Assembly: GCA_030248065.1 (NCBI GenBank)
Contig: JASAMV010006626.1
Coordinates: forward strand, 1 to 64,000
From: Rhynchonema sp. JSB1_4
Lineage: Eukaryota > Nematoda > Chromadorea > Monhysterida > Xyalidae
DNA: 64,000 bases
Direction: 5' to 3'
Shown here: piece by piece, positions 1 through 11,395 of the stretch
Numbering within the stretch: position 1 is the stretch's first letter
How the letters are laid out: each line of letters opens with the position of its first letter
Translations under genes and position numbers: made by a program
Notes under the pieces: generated by a model
What the model was told of the DNA's origin: nothing
The model's database searches: none
The model's input: only the letters and a program-made list of their open reading frames with translations

Positions 1-59
1 CCTCAATTTGTTGCGTGCTTACGCGAACAGCAACATCGTTCAATACACAAATGTTTTGG

Positions 60-206
60 GAGTCAAAAGGGAATTTACGCACCGAGGTGGAGAGCGTGTT
101 TTCAAAAAATACCTGCATTTCTCTTTCTTTCATTTCCGAAATACGTGGAACCGGAACATTATTGGATCCGTTAAAGTCAACTTCAAAATAAGTCGTCTCA
201 TGAGTT
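60..206. repeat. Half-copy related to the 13.3 kb foldback element
   Basis: The stretch CGAAATACGTGGAACCG followed by GTCTCATGAG, with an upstream TTTCTCTTTCTTTC tract, closely resembles the right arm of the inverted repeat at 13289-13436. No matching left arm is visible, so this looks like a degraded or single-arm copy. Confidence 0.5.
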
Positions 207-247
207 CGTGGTGGTTGGACTATACATGCTTTTTATTTTATATACAT

Positions 248-505
248 TCATAGTGTAAATAACCAAAGAACCGCAGAAGACGTGGCAACACATGAAGGTG
301 TGGTGCGAACTGATGAACCGAAAACCGACCCGCAATTGAAGCACGTTTTGTGGCACATGTCTTTGGCCTGTTTCTCGTTGTTGTGACACAATCCGAGTTG
401 CGCATATTTAAAACATCTGTCACTTTTGTCGATGCACTGAGAATGGGTGTAGGCGACGCTTAACGCGAGCAGAATCAGTAACAGTTGGGCATGCATTCTG
501 AGCAA
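248..505 (-). CDS. Single-exon secreted ShKT peptide
   Basis: An 85-residue open frame on the minus strand begins with a hydrophobic signal peptide (about residues 1-22, ending near THS). One ShKT domain follows at about residues 23-58, with the six-cysteine pattern C-x6-C-x7-C-x8-C-x3-C-x2-C. After the domain comes a short tail of about 27 residues with one further cysteine. ShKT domains are small disulfide-rich folds that are very abundant in nematode secreted proteins, where they can act as ion-channel-binding modules or as accessory domains of enzymes; the role here cannot be read from sequence. No intron is needed. The ATG at 505 is followed almost at once by the hydrophobic core; a second ATG four codons in is an equally possible start. 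The domain assignment is firm and the function is unknown. Confidence 0.75.
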   Translation of the reverse strand: MLRMHAQLLLILLALSVAYTHSQCIDKSDRCFKYAQLGLCHNNEKQAKDMCHKTCFNCGSVFGSSVRTTPSCVATSSAVLWLFTL

Positions 506-3500
506 GGTCGTTGTTTCCTAAACTGGAAACTCTGAAAATAATGTCCCATGATCAATATCAATATGTTGCGTTCGCAAACAGAAATGGCAGCAGCACGCAT
601 TGACTGCCTAGTTGCCATGTCGGAATGCACTTTTTTGTAATTATGGAATTTGTGGCTTTACGTTATACTTATACATTAAATACGTGCATTCGACTGTGAC
701 GCATGCATCATTCGCATTTTGAGGTTGGTGTTGGAATTATGAATATTTCAACTAATCAGACAAGATTTTATGTAAAAAGAAGACGTAAAGCCGAAATAAG
801 ACAAATAGAGGCGAAGTAATAAAATTTAGAGGTCTAGTGCACGCTTTTAAGTAAAATATCAGCACTGGTACTTTGTCATTACAATCATCTCATGGACAGG
901 CAATTTTCCGCATTACATGACAGGTATAGCATAATATAGTTATGATGAGAAGCAAAAATAAGAATGGCATTATTTCAGAAGTAGAAACTGTGTCATTGCA
1001 GTTTAAATGCATCGTTATTACAAAAACCAGTATTGAAGCAAATTTGAGATGTAAAACGTTCATTTCTTTTTCATGTACGGTTTGAAGCCGCAGTTCGATG
1101 AAAAGCGCGGGACCTTAGAAATATTTAATTAGTTTTATGTTGTTGCTTCGGTAAAAAACTTGATAGACGAATGGTTTTCTATCAAGTGATAGAGAAGCAA
1201 TTTGGAATGGTTGTCACTGCCACGGAAACCGGAGATGGTGCACGCTAAGACAGCATTCTATTCGGTATTGGAACAATGGAAGGAAAGCATTCCACACGGT
1301 ACACATTCTTTTATAAAACAATGAAACATCAAGTTTATAAAGTACTATAATAGCAGTGAATCCGATTTAGTGGTGTAAAATTCCATTTGCTTGTCAAGCA
1401 TGACTAGCGAAACGCAACAACTGCTGTCACCAATGTTCGCATTCTAGGCTAATAACTCACGTAAAAATCTTCAGGCTCCGTTTTTCTTCCGCAGAGTAGC
1501 CCAGGCAGGGATGAAAAATTTCAAACAATTTTTTAGTATTTTATGAATTTTCGTCAAAAAAGTCACGGATTCGGTGAGATTTGACTAAATTTGTCTAAAA
1601 ACGCGCAAAAATGTGAAAAACATGGAACTTTAATTCACGAGTCACTTGGCACATCACATCACATCACTGATGAAGGGTATTTAAGTGATATCGGGGCGAT
1701 CCAACTGTCTGTGCTTGATGGACCGATGATTGTTGCTCTATCGTATCAGACACAGTAGTTTGTGGTCAAATAAGTAAGTAAGATTCATTCATAAGCCACA
1801 CAGAATTCTGGCGATAAGCTACTGTATAGAACGCTTGTGAAGTCGCTGAATCAGGCGTATGTCACCGACTTCGTTTCCCAATGGGAATGGTGTATGACAT
1901 CGAAGTGCCCCGTACATACATAAGTACATGCATACCGTGTCACGGCAAAGTATGCTAACATCAATTGGGGCTATACATGCTCCGAAAGTTTTGTGAAGAA
2001 TTTTTTTCACCGCTTGAGAAAAAAAATGACAAAAGATAACTCCCAAAACGGCCATTTTTGCACGTTTCAAAGCATCTTGTTCCTCCAAAAAGATTATTAA
2101 ACAAAAATCTTTTTTGCACAACCTTGACCATAGGCGGCACCAGTAACGAGAAAGGGTCTAGGGGATATTGGATTCACATCAGCTAAAACAAAGGTGTAGC
2201 CGAAAACTTAAAAAAAGTGTAGGGTACATATTCATAAAGCTGGGAAAAAACAGAAAGTAGACGTAATGAATTTCCTTGAATAAACTGGAATCCACTTGAG
2301 TAAGTGGTTATGTGCGAAGTCCGGAAAACGTTTTTTGCTAAAATTGAATCAAAGAACAATTTGGACGTAAAGTATTACAGCACGTTTTCCGAAAAATAAA
2401 TTATGAAATAAGATACTTACGACCATATCTTCCAATACTCGTGCGCAAATGCGACGTAGAACTACTGTAATTAATTTATATACGTTAAAACAATAAAGCA
2501 ATAGCTCAATAATATGCATACACTACATACGTTATCCAATACACACATAATGTCCAAGGAAGAACATAAAACAAAAGGGAAAACGGAAAGACAGAATGTG
2601 CACCGTGTTATGGCGATCGCGATATACTGTATATGCGTAAATGATTAAAAACCGCGGAGAAGTTACGCATAGGACAGGATAACTGCCGTTCAACATTTAT
2701 GTGACCAAAGAGGGGGTAAAAATGCGGTATACATGCGCCGGATCATGGGTGAAATTTGAAACATGGAAGTTATTGACTGGCTATTGGGTTGTATACAAAT
2801 TCATGGAGAATAGAAACAAAGTGCAGAAAGTCAAATTTATCAACATCAGAAAAAATAATCTGCACAACAACAGAACCACATATCCCGCCACAACATGTGT
2901 ATCCGAACTCCGAAGCTTTCCAGATGAGCAAGCGAATTTTCAGAGGCCTTTTTTAGGAGTGCGTGTCATCATTTTTACACTGGCATGTGTGTTTTTGATA
3001 ATTTCTCCTAGTTCAAGTGGATGTTTGCCAGGTTTTTCTACTGTCACTTGTTGGGCTCAAACGCCAAAAAAGTAACAAATAGACGTCTGCACCCAAAAAG
3101 TTCCATTGTCATCAGCAATTGAAGGAGACGACAAAAGATTATGTCGCGTCTTCCGACAAATTTTCAGTCGTTATAGTTGTCGGCATGCGTAACAGCTGTC
3201 AAAATGCATGTCACGCAGCAAATTATCGCTTTTTTGTTACTCAAGCGTGTTTGATTGTGTTATCGTGTATTCCGTCCATGAGTGAGTGAGCAGCGATTTA
3301 TTTGGTTTCAAGAGGCTGAAGTTTACACATTTTGTTACTCTTCTCAAAATTTGCACTTTTGTGTATATCGTTGCGGTTTGTGGATTACAGAAACCTTATA
3401 AGGTTTTCCCGAAATCAAAATACGGAGTTTCGAACGCGGAACAAATCACGTTTTATCGAATCTCATCACGCATCATTACCATTTTACATAATACCTGTAC

Positions 3501-4424
3501 GTTTACAAAAACTGGAATTCAGCATTGAAACACAGACGTCTAACAACTGATGAAACTGTTTAAACTTGGTGTGAGAACTTTCACTCATTTGCAGAGAGTT
3601 TTTGGGTTTGTTCAACCGAAATGTTGCCTGAACTTCATGTGCAGAATGCGCGTTTAAACACCAGCGAACCATATCAGACAACGTATAGAATGAAATGAAA
3701 GGGACACCAGAGCATTCAGGCTGTCTTGTATACAATCCCAATTCCCACGCAGACTTTCATTTCAAAAATCAGGAACGGAAAACCGTAAATCTCGCAGTGC
3801 ACACAGCAAAATGTGTGAAATAAAGAGTGACGTGACAGAACAATGATACTAAAAGTCAATACAGGCGCGGCAGGAAAACACATTCTAAAACTGGTGTGTG
3901 AGAATGTGCGGCCCAAAAGGCGTTGTTTCGAATGAGGTGTTGGAAAATGAGTGATGAAAGTAGTATTTCATGCCATAAACAGAAAAACGACTGCCGGATT
4001 TTCGCAGTTTCTTACTCATTATTACATCTGATCAGATCATGAAATTACCCAAACGTACAATCACGCAGTTTTTGTCTTCATTTTTTGTATTTCGACAAGA
4101 CCTCCCATGAACATGTTTCGAAACGGACAAGTTCTGCGTCGTTGGTAGGTATTGGATATGCAAAAAAACTCCTTATTGAGGATCGAGTTCTGCTGCCCTC
4201 GAAAACATATTTCAGCGGAAAGATCAGTGGAGTGGGTGTGGTTTTAACATCGTACAGCCCAATGTTGAAACGGAGGCCTGAGGGTGTACTGTAGTCAAGA
4301 CACATGTGGCTTGGTATTTTCGTCTAATTTCAAAGCATACTTTTCTTCCATAACCACCACAATTCTAGTCCGGTGAATTTGAGCTTAACTTTGAGCAGTT
4401 TGTCTCAATTACAGCAACCCAAGC
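506..4424. other. Intergenic stretch, no supported gene
   Basis: About 3.9 kb of AT-rich sequence with frequent stops on both strands. Open frames of up to 124 codons (for example 2701-3075) lack any recognisable domain, cysteine pattern or splice-compatible neighbours. I see nothing specific in it. Confidence 0.5.
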
Positions 4425-6414
4425 ATGCCATCAATCAAATATTGGCTGTTCACATCCATTCTGTTGGCTTCGGCAAGCGGCCAAGATGACGAACAAAAAT
4501 TCGGAATCGACTATTTTCTCAACAATATCGATTTCGACACGAGGATATTGCAGTTTCGGTCGTTGTGTGAGTGTTTATAATGTTTCAAGCTTTCTACACA
4601 TGCATTCATGATGTGCATATTTTTTATCATTTTTAGGTCGACCAATGATAATCGACGAACGCAACAATCAGGCTCGGGCCTATCTGCCCACGTCCGAATG
4701 TCCCAACTGTAAACGATTCGGCAAAGCCTGTGAGATCTTCCCGGCCGGAGTGCCACAGAACTCGGTCGAATTGGGCAGACCACCGATTGAATGTGTTGAT
4801 GGTTGGCGGAATCGCAAGGTGAATTTTTGAATGTGTTGATGGTTGGTGGAAACGGGCAAAGGTCTTGGGTGTAAAGGTCGGTAGAAAGCTCGGTAAACAG
4901 CTCAGTGTGATAGGCCTCGGTGTAAACTTAGATGAAACATTCCGCGTTAATAACAGGCAATGTTTCACGTCTACACCGAGTAACCCCACCCCACTTCCAC
5001 CCAAACTTAACACCACCCTTTTTGGATCTAACTGACCTTTACACCGTTTCGAAAATTCCACCCTCTGCCTAATCGTAAGCCTGACATCGCCCGCCTGTCT
5101 CGCCTCATCCAAACGCAAGCTTCTTCGCTGATACACCAGCATCATCCCCATGATTGCAGTGACCCGCGAGTGCTGGCTGGCGTATGAGGAGGCACTGGAC
5201 ACGACCAACATCAGTCTGCCAGTCACCCGACCGACCACAAGAGCTCCGCCGCGCACACTACGGCCAACGACGACAACGACGACTACAGCACGACCGCCCA
5301 GGGTTGTGCCCTGCATCAATGCCCACAAGGTCAGTTGTTGGTGAGCGACCGTTTTTAGTGTAATTCAGTGGTCATGCAGAGAATCGTTACACATATTTGC
5401 AGTTCTGCTGTTTCTGGGCGGCCCGAGGCGAGTGTACGGTGAACCCGATCTTCATGACCTTCGTCTGTCGTCCGGCGTGTGGCAAATGTCAACCAAAGAC
5501 GGAGGACGACGACTGCGGTGTGCCACCGTTGACAGTGATCATACAACGACCAACGGTTGGTCGTATTCTCGAAACTGTTGAGTGCAGACTCCAAAACAGC
5601 GATTAAGTTTGTAACACACATGCAGCCGGACGCTCAATGCCACAACCACCATCGATTCTGCGACTTCTGGTCCTCAATCGGCGAATGTGCGAAGAACCCC
5701 CGATACATGTTGCCCTATTGTGCTCGTTCCTGTAGAGTGTGCGCAGCACTGACGGCAAGTGGTGAGTATCGGTCACTGTTGCATCGCTTGTCTACGTCAG
5801 CGGGTGATACAACCAATACGCACATACATGCATGTGTACAACATAATCACAGTAGCTGCGCTGTTGGTCAACGGTTGTGTTTTTGGATTAGAATTATGTA
5901 CGTACATAATTCAGTTTCTATTGTCCGATTATATTGATCACCGCTGTATGTAATATGCAGTGCACAGTATGAGAGGGTGACGACAGATCCAGGTTGTGTT
6001 ATCATCGATGTTGATTTTGAAGGCATCATCGGCACAGCGACGGTGATCGGACCGAACTCGAACCTGGTCATACCATCAGTCACTGCATTGCCACCTCCAA
6101 CCGGCAGCAACTCAATTTTGTCCACAACGCATCAGGACGTTGGTACGGCGCACAGTTTTGCTGTCGGAGAAAAAACTTTCGATGAAACTCGTTAGTTTGT
6201 GTGACTTTGTGAAACTCACTACTTTGCAGGCTGTGTTAACCACCATTTTCTGTGCACATTCTGGGCCGGTCGCACCGAATGTCACAAGAATACGGCATAC
6301 ATGGAGGTGTTCTGTCGCCAAGCGTGTGGCTGGTGTCATGGCACCGGCGTGACCACTGTATTCCGCACGAGGAATGTTAACGGCGTATTCAAGAGGAAGA
6401 AATTGGCGCTATAA
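4425..6414 (+). CDS. Secreted protein with three ShKT domains
   Basis: Exons inferred at 4425-4566, 4637-4818, about 5160-5329, 5403-5555, 5626-5761, about 5968-6190 and 6230-6414. The first exon carries a signal peptide ending near ASGQ. Exon 2 has a CPNC motif in a segment I cannot assign. A Thr/Pro-rich linker follows, then three ShKT domains (C-x6-C ... W-A-x-x-G-E-C ... C-x3-C-x2-C type), one across exons 3-4, one in exon 5 and one in the last exon. Phases agree for the 1-2, 3-4, 4-5 and 6-7 junctions. The 2-3 and 5-6 junctions do not match in phase with the obvious sites, so a small exon may be missing or a border is wrong. Nematode tyrosinases and astacins often end in ShKT arrays, but no catalytic domain of either is visible here. 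Confidence 0.7.
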
Positions 6415-7241
6415 GTTGATCATATTGAAAATAATTTTTGTCTGACGTTTTGAAATGTACTATTTGCCATTGAAGCGAGCCAACGTTTTGTCATGCACTG
6501 TCAATTGTATCTGCAGAATTTCAGAAATATACAAAAAAGTATGGTCAGTTTCCGAAACTTGGTGACAATGTGTGTTGTGCAATTCGTTGGCAATTTTATT
6601 CGAATGACTTGTGAGCTGAGATAAAGAAAACGTTTCAATATTTTGTGCACATGATGTTTGAGACTTGATGCCTGGATACCACGCTGTTTGAGTTGAGTGA
6701 ATCCCTCAGACAGGTATTTGCCCTGACCCATCCACCTTCAGAGCTCGAATGATGCTTCAGATCGGTATAGCCCCACGGCAGGCAAATGCGAACGTTGGTT
6801 GGTTCTGTTTTTGTTTTACCACTAAAACCAAGAACAACACCATTTCCTCCGTCCGTTTATGCCCATCTGGAACTGAAATGTTGCACAAACAGCGCCGCAT
6901 TTGTTCCACCCATAACTACATATCTTGTCCACGCAGTGTGCGTTCCCCCAGCCAGCCGCTGCTGTTTTGTATGTGAGAAGGAGCCAGTTCAGTTTGAAAA
7001 AATGGCGCGGTTTTGCACGTGCACATTTGCGCGGGCATACGTATGGTATGTGTGCAAAAGGTTTGAAATCCTGTCCTGAAATGCTGCTGTTAATTTTGCT
7101 GAAAAATTATGTTCACCGTTTGTGGAACAGAGCACTAAACACTGCTTTCATCTGAATATCACTAAATTCTATGCGTTTTGTCTAATCGTGTCACATTCCA
7201 GAGCCTATACAAGTCAAACAATTCCATTTTCATCACTCAAA
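6415..7241. other. Intergenic, nothing recognised
   Basis: About 0.8 kb between the ShKT gene and the GPCR, both on the plus strand. The open frames are short, overlapping and featureless. The 5' region of the GPCR gene, including any upstream exon or promoter, must lie here but shows no clear motif. Confidence 0.4.
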
Positions 7242-8853
7242 ATGTCTGGCTTCAACACCAGCGATGAGCCCGATCAATGTACATTCGTCAACTATACGAT
7301 GCTCTCGATGGACACGGTGCTCGATTCTGGCTGCTGGTGGTGGTGGGCACATTGCTCGCTGTGATCAGTATCATCGAGAACATTTGGGCACGTCTTCATT
7401 TGAATCATATGAATTTTGTGTTTCCATGCACCTCTCTTTGACACATTTGATTGATCTATTGAAGGTGTTCATCGCGTTTCTAAGTGATCGCGCACGTTCA
7501 TTATTCTTCTTCTACATTCTGCTGGCGCCGTTCGACATCCTGATCGCTTTGACATACATTTTCGTTCACACCGTGTTCCAGTTGGTTGTGTATTTGCACC
7601 TGAATTATGGCAACGACAGCTCGGTCGCGCTTTCTCTCAATCAGTATGTTTACGGCTCTGTTCGCATTTGGGGGTTTCTTATAACGGTGCGTCCAGTGCG
7701 ATGACGCAGTGAATGTCCGCTGCCTTGTGCACCGCACCCAGATTCAAGCCTGCCCAGTGTTCAGGCACCTTCGACCCAACACCCATAACCGATTGCAGTG
7801 CACGCGTCCACTACCACCGCGCAATGTCGGTATCTGAGCACCACTGTCGCTGTCTATCTGCTTGTGTCAGCAGCAATCGAGTGCTTTCTGTTCGTGCAAC
7901 GACCCAATCGTCCCACGTCGCACGCACTTCGATACATGTTGCTCGTGTTGGCTGTGTTGCTTGCGCTCGTCATGGAGCTGTCACGTATACTCGAGTTCGG
8001 GGTTAGAATTTTCTTATCACTGATTACATTTCCCCACGCTGTAAAATCGAGGATAATCGCTTCGACCGAACCGTCACAGGCGGTGAGTCAGGTGGCAACT
8101 TTAATCAGTGGTTGATTTCACCTTGCAGATAGAGCATGTAGCCGAGTGCACAGGCACGCTGCAAGAGCATCAATTGGTGATGAGCGAGTTGTTGACGCAT
8201 CCCTTCTACAACGACGTGTTTGTTCGTGTGCGCACATTCGTCTGCGACTTGCTGCCGTTCGTTCTCCTGTTCGTGTTCGTCGTTGTCGCCATCGTGCATC
8301 TGGCCAAGCGAAAGAACAGATTCAATGTGGAACAGAATGAATCGATTGAACAGGTATTACTGCAGCTGCGATTTTCAGTTTGTTGACCATAATTCAACAA
8401 GGATATACCTACACAGACGACTTGGACAAACGCCGACACTCGTACGCTGGGCATGATTGCGCTGGCACACGTCATTTTGGCTGGTCTGCCGTGGATTGTG
8501 CTCAACGTCTGGACAAGCATTAGTTACGCCTCCGTCAGGGTTCACTACGGCTCCATTGCCGCCGCGGTTAGGGCAATGTTTACTTCGATTCGATGATTAG
8601 AGAGACAAACAACTCGGTAGTGATAGTGAGAACTGAACGAAAGTGTTACAGCAGAAGATAGTGAAGCTCGTCAGAAGTAGTTGTTTGCCTGCAGGGCAAC
8701 ATTCTCCTACTGATCTGCACGGTGATCCGATTGCCGATCTACGCCACCAATCCCTCGATGCGACTTGCGCTGTTCCCAAATTGTCGTAACGAATTGACAT
8801 CTCACCGACTCACTGCTACTGGTGAACACACAACCAAACCACTGCTGTCCTAA
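7242..8853 (+). CDS. Divergent rhodopsin-like GPCR (peptide-receptor type)
   Basis: Seven hydrophobic segments can be followed across the exons. TM1 (WLLVVVGTLLAVISII) is at about 7328-7375. TM2 and the start of TM3 are in an exon from 7465 to 7690, TM3-TM4 from 7799, TM5 in an exon from about 8129, TM6 in an exon near 8419-8568, and TM7 from about 8695 to the stop at 8853. TM7 ends in NPSMRLALF, a variant of the NPxxY region, and TM6 has a GLPW motif. The DRY position after TM3 reads ECF, so the arginine is missing. The overall order resembles the nematode FMRFamide-receptor-like group, but the specific ligand is not inferable. The start is uncertain: the ATG at 7242 opens a plausible N-terminus in a different frame from TM1, while an ATG at 7277 is in frame with TM1. 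Confidence 0.7.
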
Positions 8854-9513
8854 TTTCGTCTTACATATGTAGGTCTTGTGCATAACATGTAGTATGTTTC
8901 ACTTGAAGCATGACTTTCAGCTGGTTTCATTTTTGAATAAAAATTTATCGGCTCGCTGCAGATGCCACGTACAAAAACATTACCAGTGGCTTGGTATATA
9001 ATCTGTCTTTGTGTTTCGTAAAAAATTATTCACCGGGGCAGAACGCATGGAAAACGTTTCTTGCTAAAGTTGCCAATAAGTCATTTATTTGTCTTCGTGG
9101 ATACTATAGTTTTTAGGTATCATATTTTTCATTAAGTAATCCAAAGCAATTGCATTTAGTAAATTTCTTGTGAATGCTCAATGGTTTTTAAAGTGCACTT
9201 TACGTAGATGTAATCATGAAAACAGAACAGGAGATTGTAGCAATCGAAAAATGTGCATAAAAACTCCGTGGTATTGTGACGAGCTGTAATTCGTGGTAGA
9301 CAACACAAAGTTTTATGGTTTTATTTGCACACGGTGTTTCGAACCATGACCGAAGGCGCAATGTCACGACCTCTTGTGGTGTATCCTGTAGAACCCGAGT
9401 TGCTTTACACAATGGGTGATATTTTCGAAACACATCAATATTGTTAGTGAAGCACACGTTTATTGTAACACATCAATATTGGCGAAACAAAAAGGAGATT
9501 TTTTCATGCGAGC
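8854..9513. other. Convergent intergenic region
   Basis: This is the space between the 3' ends of the plus-strand GPCR and the minus-strand prolyl hydroxylase. Apart from the AATAAA hexamer near 8936 I see only AT-rich sequence without a coding signal. Confidence 0.4.
8936..8941 (+). terminator. Probable polyadenylation signal of the GPCR gene
   Basis: An AATAAA hexamer lies about 83 nt downstream of the GPCR stop codon on the same strand, in AT-rich sequence. Confidence 0.5.
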
Positions 9514-10708
9514 CTATCCAGCCATTGATCTTCTAATCGTGGGAAAATCAATTAAGAAAGGTGGATCATTCTCATGGAGTCCACAAGGCCACGTCCACAT
9601 GTGTCTGCGTATCCACATCGTCGATACCACTTTCGTACCACCGAATATCGGACATCCTGACATTGATCACAATGCTCTCATGTTTACAGACAATGAACGC
9701 TTCCAACATAAAGTTCGAATTGAGTCGACCTCCATGCAGCGACTGATCATCGGCCGTATCGTTTGAGAGCAAATTGAACCAGAACAGTGCGTCACCCATT
9801 CTGACGTTCTTGATTACTGTCGGAATGCGCATGAACGCTGTGACTGAAGTTATGGAGAATTTGGATGCATATGTTACGCACAGGGCACATGTCGTTAAGG
9901 ACTCACACCCGCCTTTGTGCGCTTTTTTGAAGTACACCATCAGCGTGGCCTGTCTGTTGCCTCTCTTGGTCACCGATGTGGAGCCTTCGTGCACTCCGTC
10001 AGTATGCGGCACATAGTGACCATCACCATCGTACACCAGACACTGAAATATTTTCATGTTCGGATTTATTATTCAAACGAGCTTTTGATCGAAGTTTTCG
10101 CTTTCATAACCGCCCAGTTTATGCTCACATTCCAATTCTCGGCATATTGCGAGTTCAGTCCCAACGCCCTCTCTGCTGCATACGTCATTTGTCTGATCGC
10201 CGGTTTGTCATATTTGTGCAACCATGTGCCATTTGCATGTCGACGGTCTTTTTTTATGTTGCTGATATCTGCACCTTGATTCACGGACATTTCGTGCAAC
10301 GAGCTGAAACGTGTCCTCAAGTGCATTCCTTTTGTTTGGAAGGAAGCAAGAGATTTTAAAAGTACAAACTCACTCGTGACTTTCAATTATGTCAACAACC
10401 TTCTTGGCGTGTGACTGAGTGATAAAGTCACGCAAGATCAACAACGTTGGATGCGCGGTGCTGACCACTTCGACCTGAAGAGAAATCTACCAGATGACGT
10501 TGGCTAAAGCTCGCAGCCTTCGTGTTGTATGTGAGTTGACCTTGACATCATACAGCCACGGCATGATCACTTTCCAAGTGCATGGTGCCAATGTGCCGTC
10601 AACGTTTCCCGGTTGTCGCAAATGTCGGTCGAAGCACGCTCTTTCATCTGGAACAGTGTCGCAGAAACGCGCAAACCTTTGATGCAGCGTTTCTTCCGAC
10701 GATTTGTT
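9514..10708 (-). CDS. Prolyl 4-hydroxylase catalytic domain protein (5' end not located)
   Basis: Exons run from 10708-10541, 10474-10374, 10303-10129, 10042-9907, 9837-9730 and 9656-9514. The protein matches the C-terminal 2-oxoglutarate/Fe(II) dioxygenase domain of collagen prolyl 4-hydroxylase alpha subunits. It has a leader with conserved LAP and PTLLILRDFI-like segments, the iron-binding HTD pair (in YVPHTDG), the GNRQATLMVYF strand, GDALFWFNL, the distal iron histidine in SLHGG, and the 2-oxoglutarate-contacting lysine in GGTKVVSTMW. All catalytic residues are present, so an active ER enzyme hydroxylating proline in collagen-like substrates is likely. The phase of the last junction matches (LHG-G-CPIFGG). 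The usual N-terminal dimerisation and peptide-binding domains and a signal peptide were not found upstream; they may sit in exons I could not recognise between 10709 and 11395. Confidence 0.85.
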
Positions 10709-11395
10709 CTGAAATATTCCCAATTTGGTGCAGTAACAAAACAAAATATATTGCGAACTATAGTATACCAAAGCATGCAAGCCACAACAGTAGATACCTG
10801 GACAGAAAGCGGAAACTGCAGAATTGGAAGAAACAACCAGGTTTGCCGAAAATTGCACATATTCATATGAACTAAACACGGATGCTGAACGTGGTCCAAT
10901 GATAATTAGCGCAGTGTAGCGAAAAGTACCTGTTTTTCTAAACCGCTACCTATATGATCATGTTGTGGGTCTGAGCAAAGTTCATGGTTGCTGCAGTGAC
11001 AGAGAATGACATTGACTTCTGTCAGCTGAGTGGGACTTTGGCTTTGGGATCAAGCCTCGGATATTGCGATGAAATGTGGCCATGTGCATGCACTGCCGCA
11101 GAGGCATCATGTTAACTGCACACTTGTACAGCCATAACAATGCCAGTTCAAGTATATGGAAACGTGAACTGCCCATACATAACCATCAGTAAAGGCACGC
11201 GTCTAGGTTGACAATAATTTTGGCATTAGTGGCAACAGGCAACTACTATTGTACATTTTGATGCAGCTGCATGACAAACAATAATATCACAGACAATAAT
11301 ATCTATTTTGCCGTTTTTTCCTAGAAATACTGAATAGTGGTCGAACAGAAAGGGACCGCGCTGCGGAAACAGCTGGCTGATTGATCTGCAAAACG
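10709..11395. other. Divergent intergenic region, may hide 5' exons
   Basis: This lies between the minus-strand prolyl hydroxylase and the plus-strand DUF273 gene, so it should contain both promoters. The longest frames here do not resemble the peptide-binding domain expected upstream of the hydroxylase. No TATA-like or other element stands out. Confidence 0.35.

Noticed and set aside
2701..3075. Plus-strand 124-codon frame
   Set aside because: No domain, no splice partners and AT-rich composition like its surroundings.
4633..5328. 231-codon minus-strand open frame
   Set aside because: It is antisense to the ShKT gene exons and a Thr/Pro-rich linker. Its product is low-complexity and lacks domains, so it is a shadow frame.
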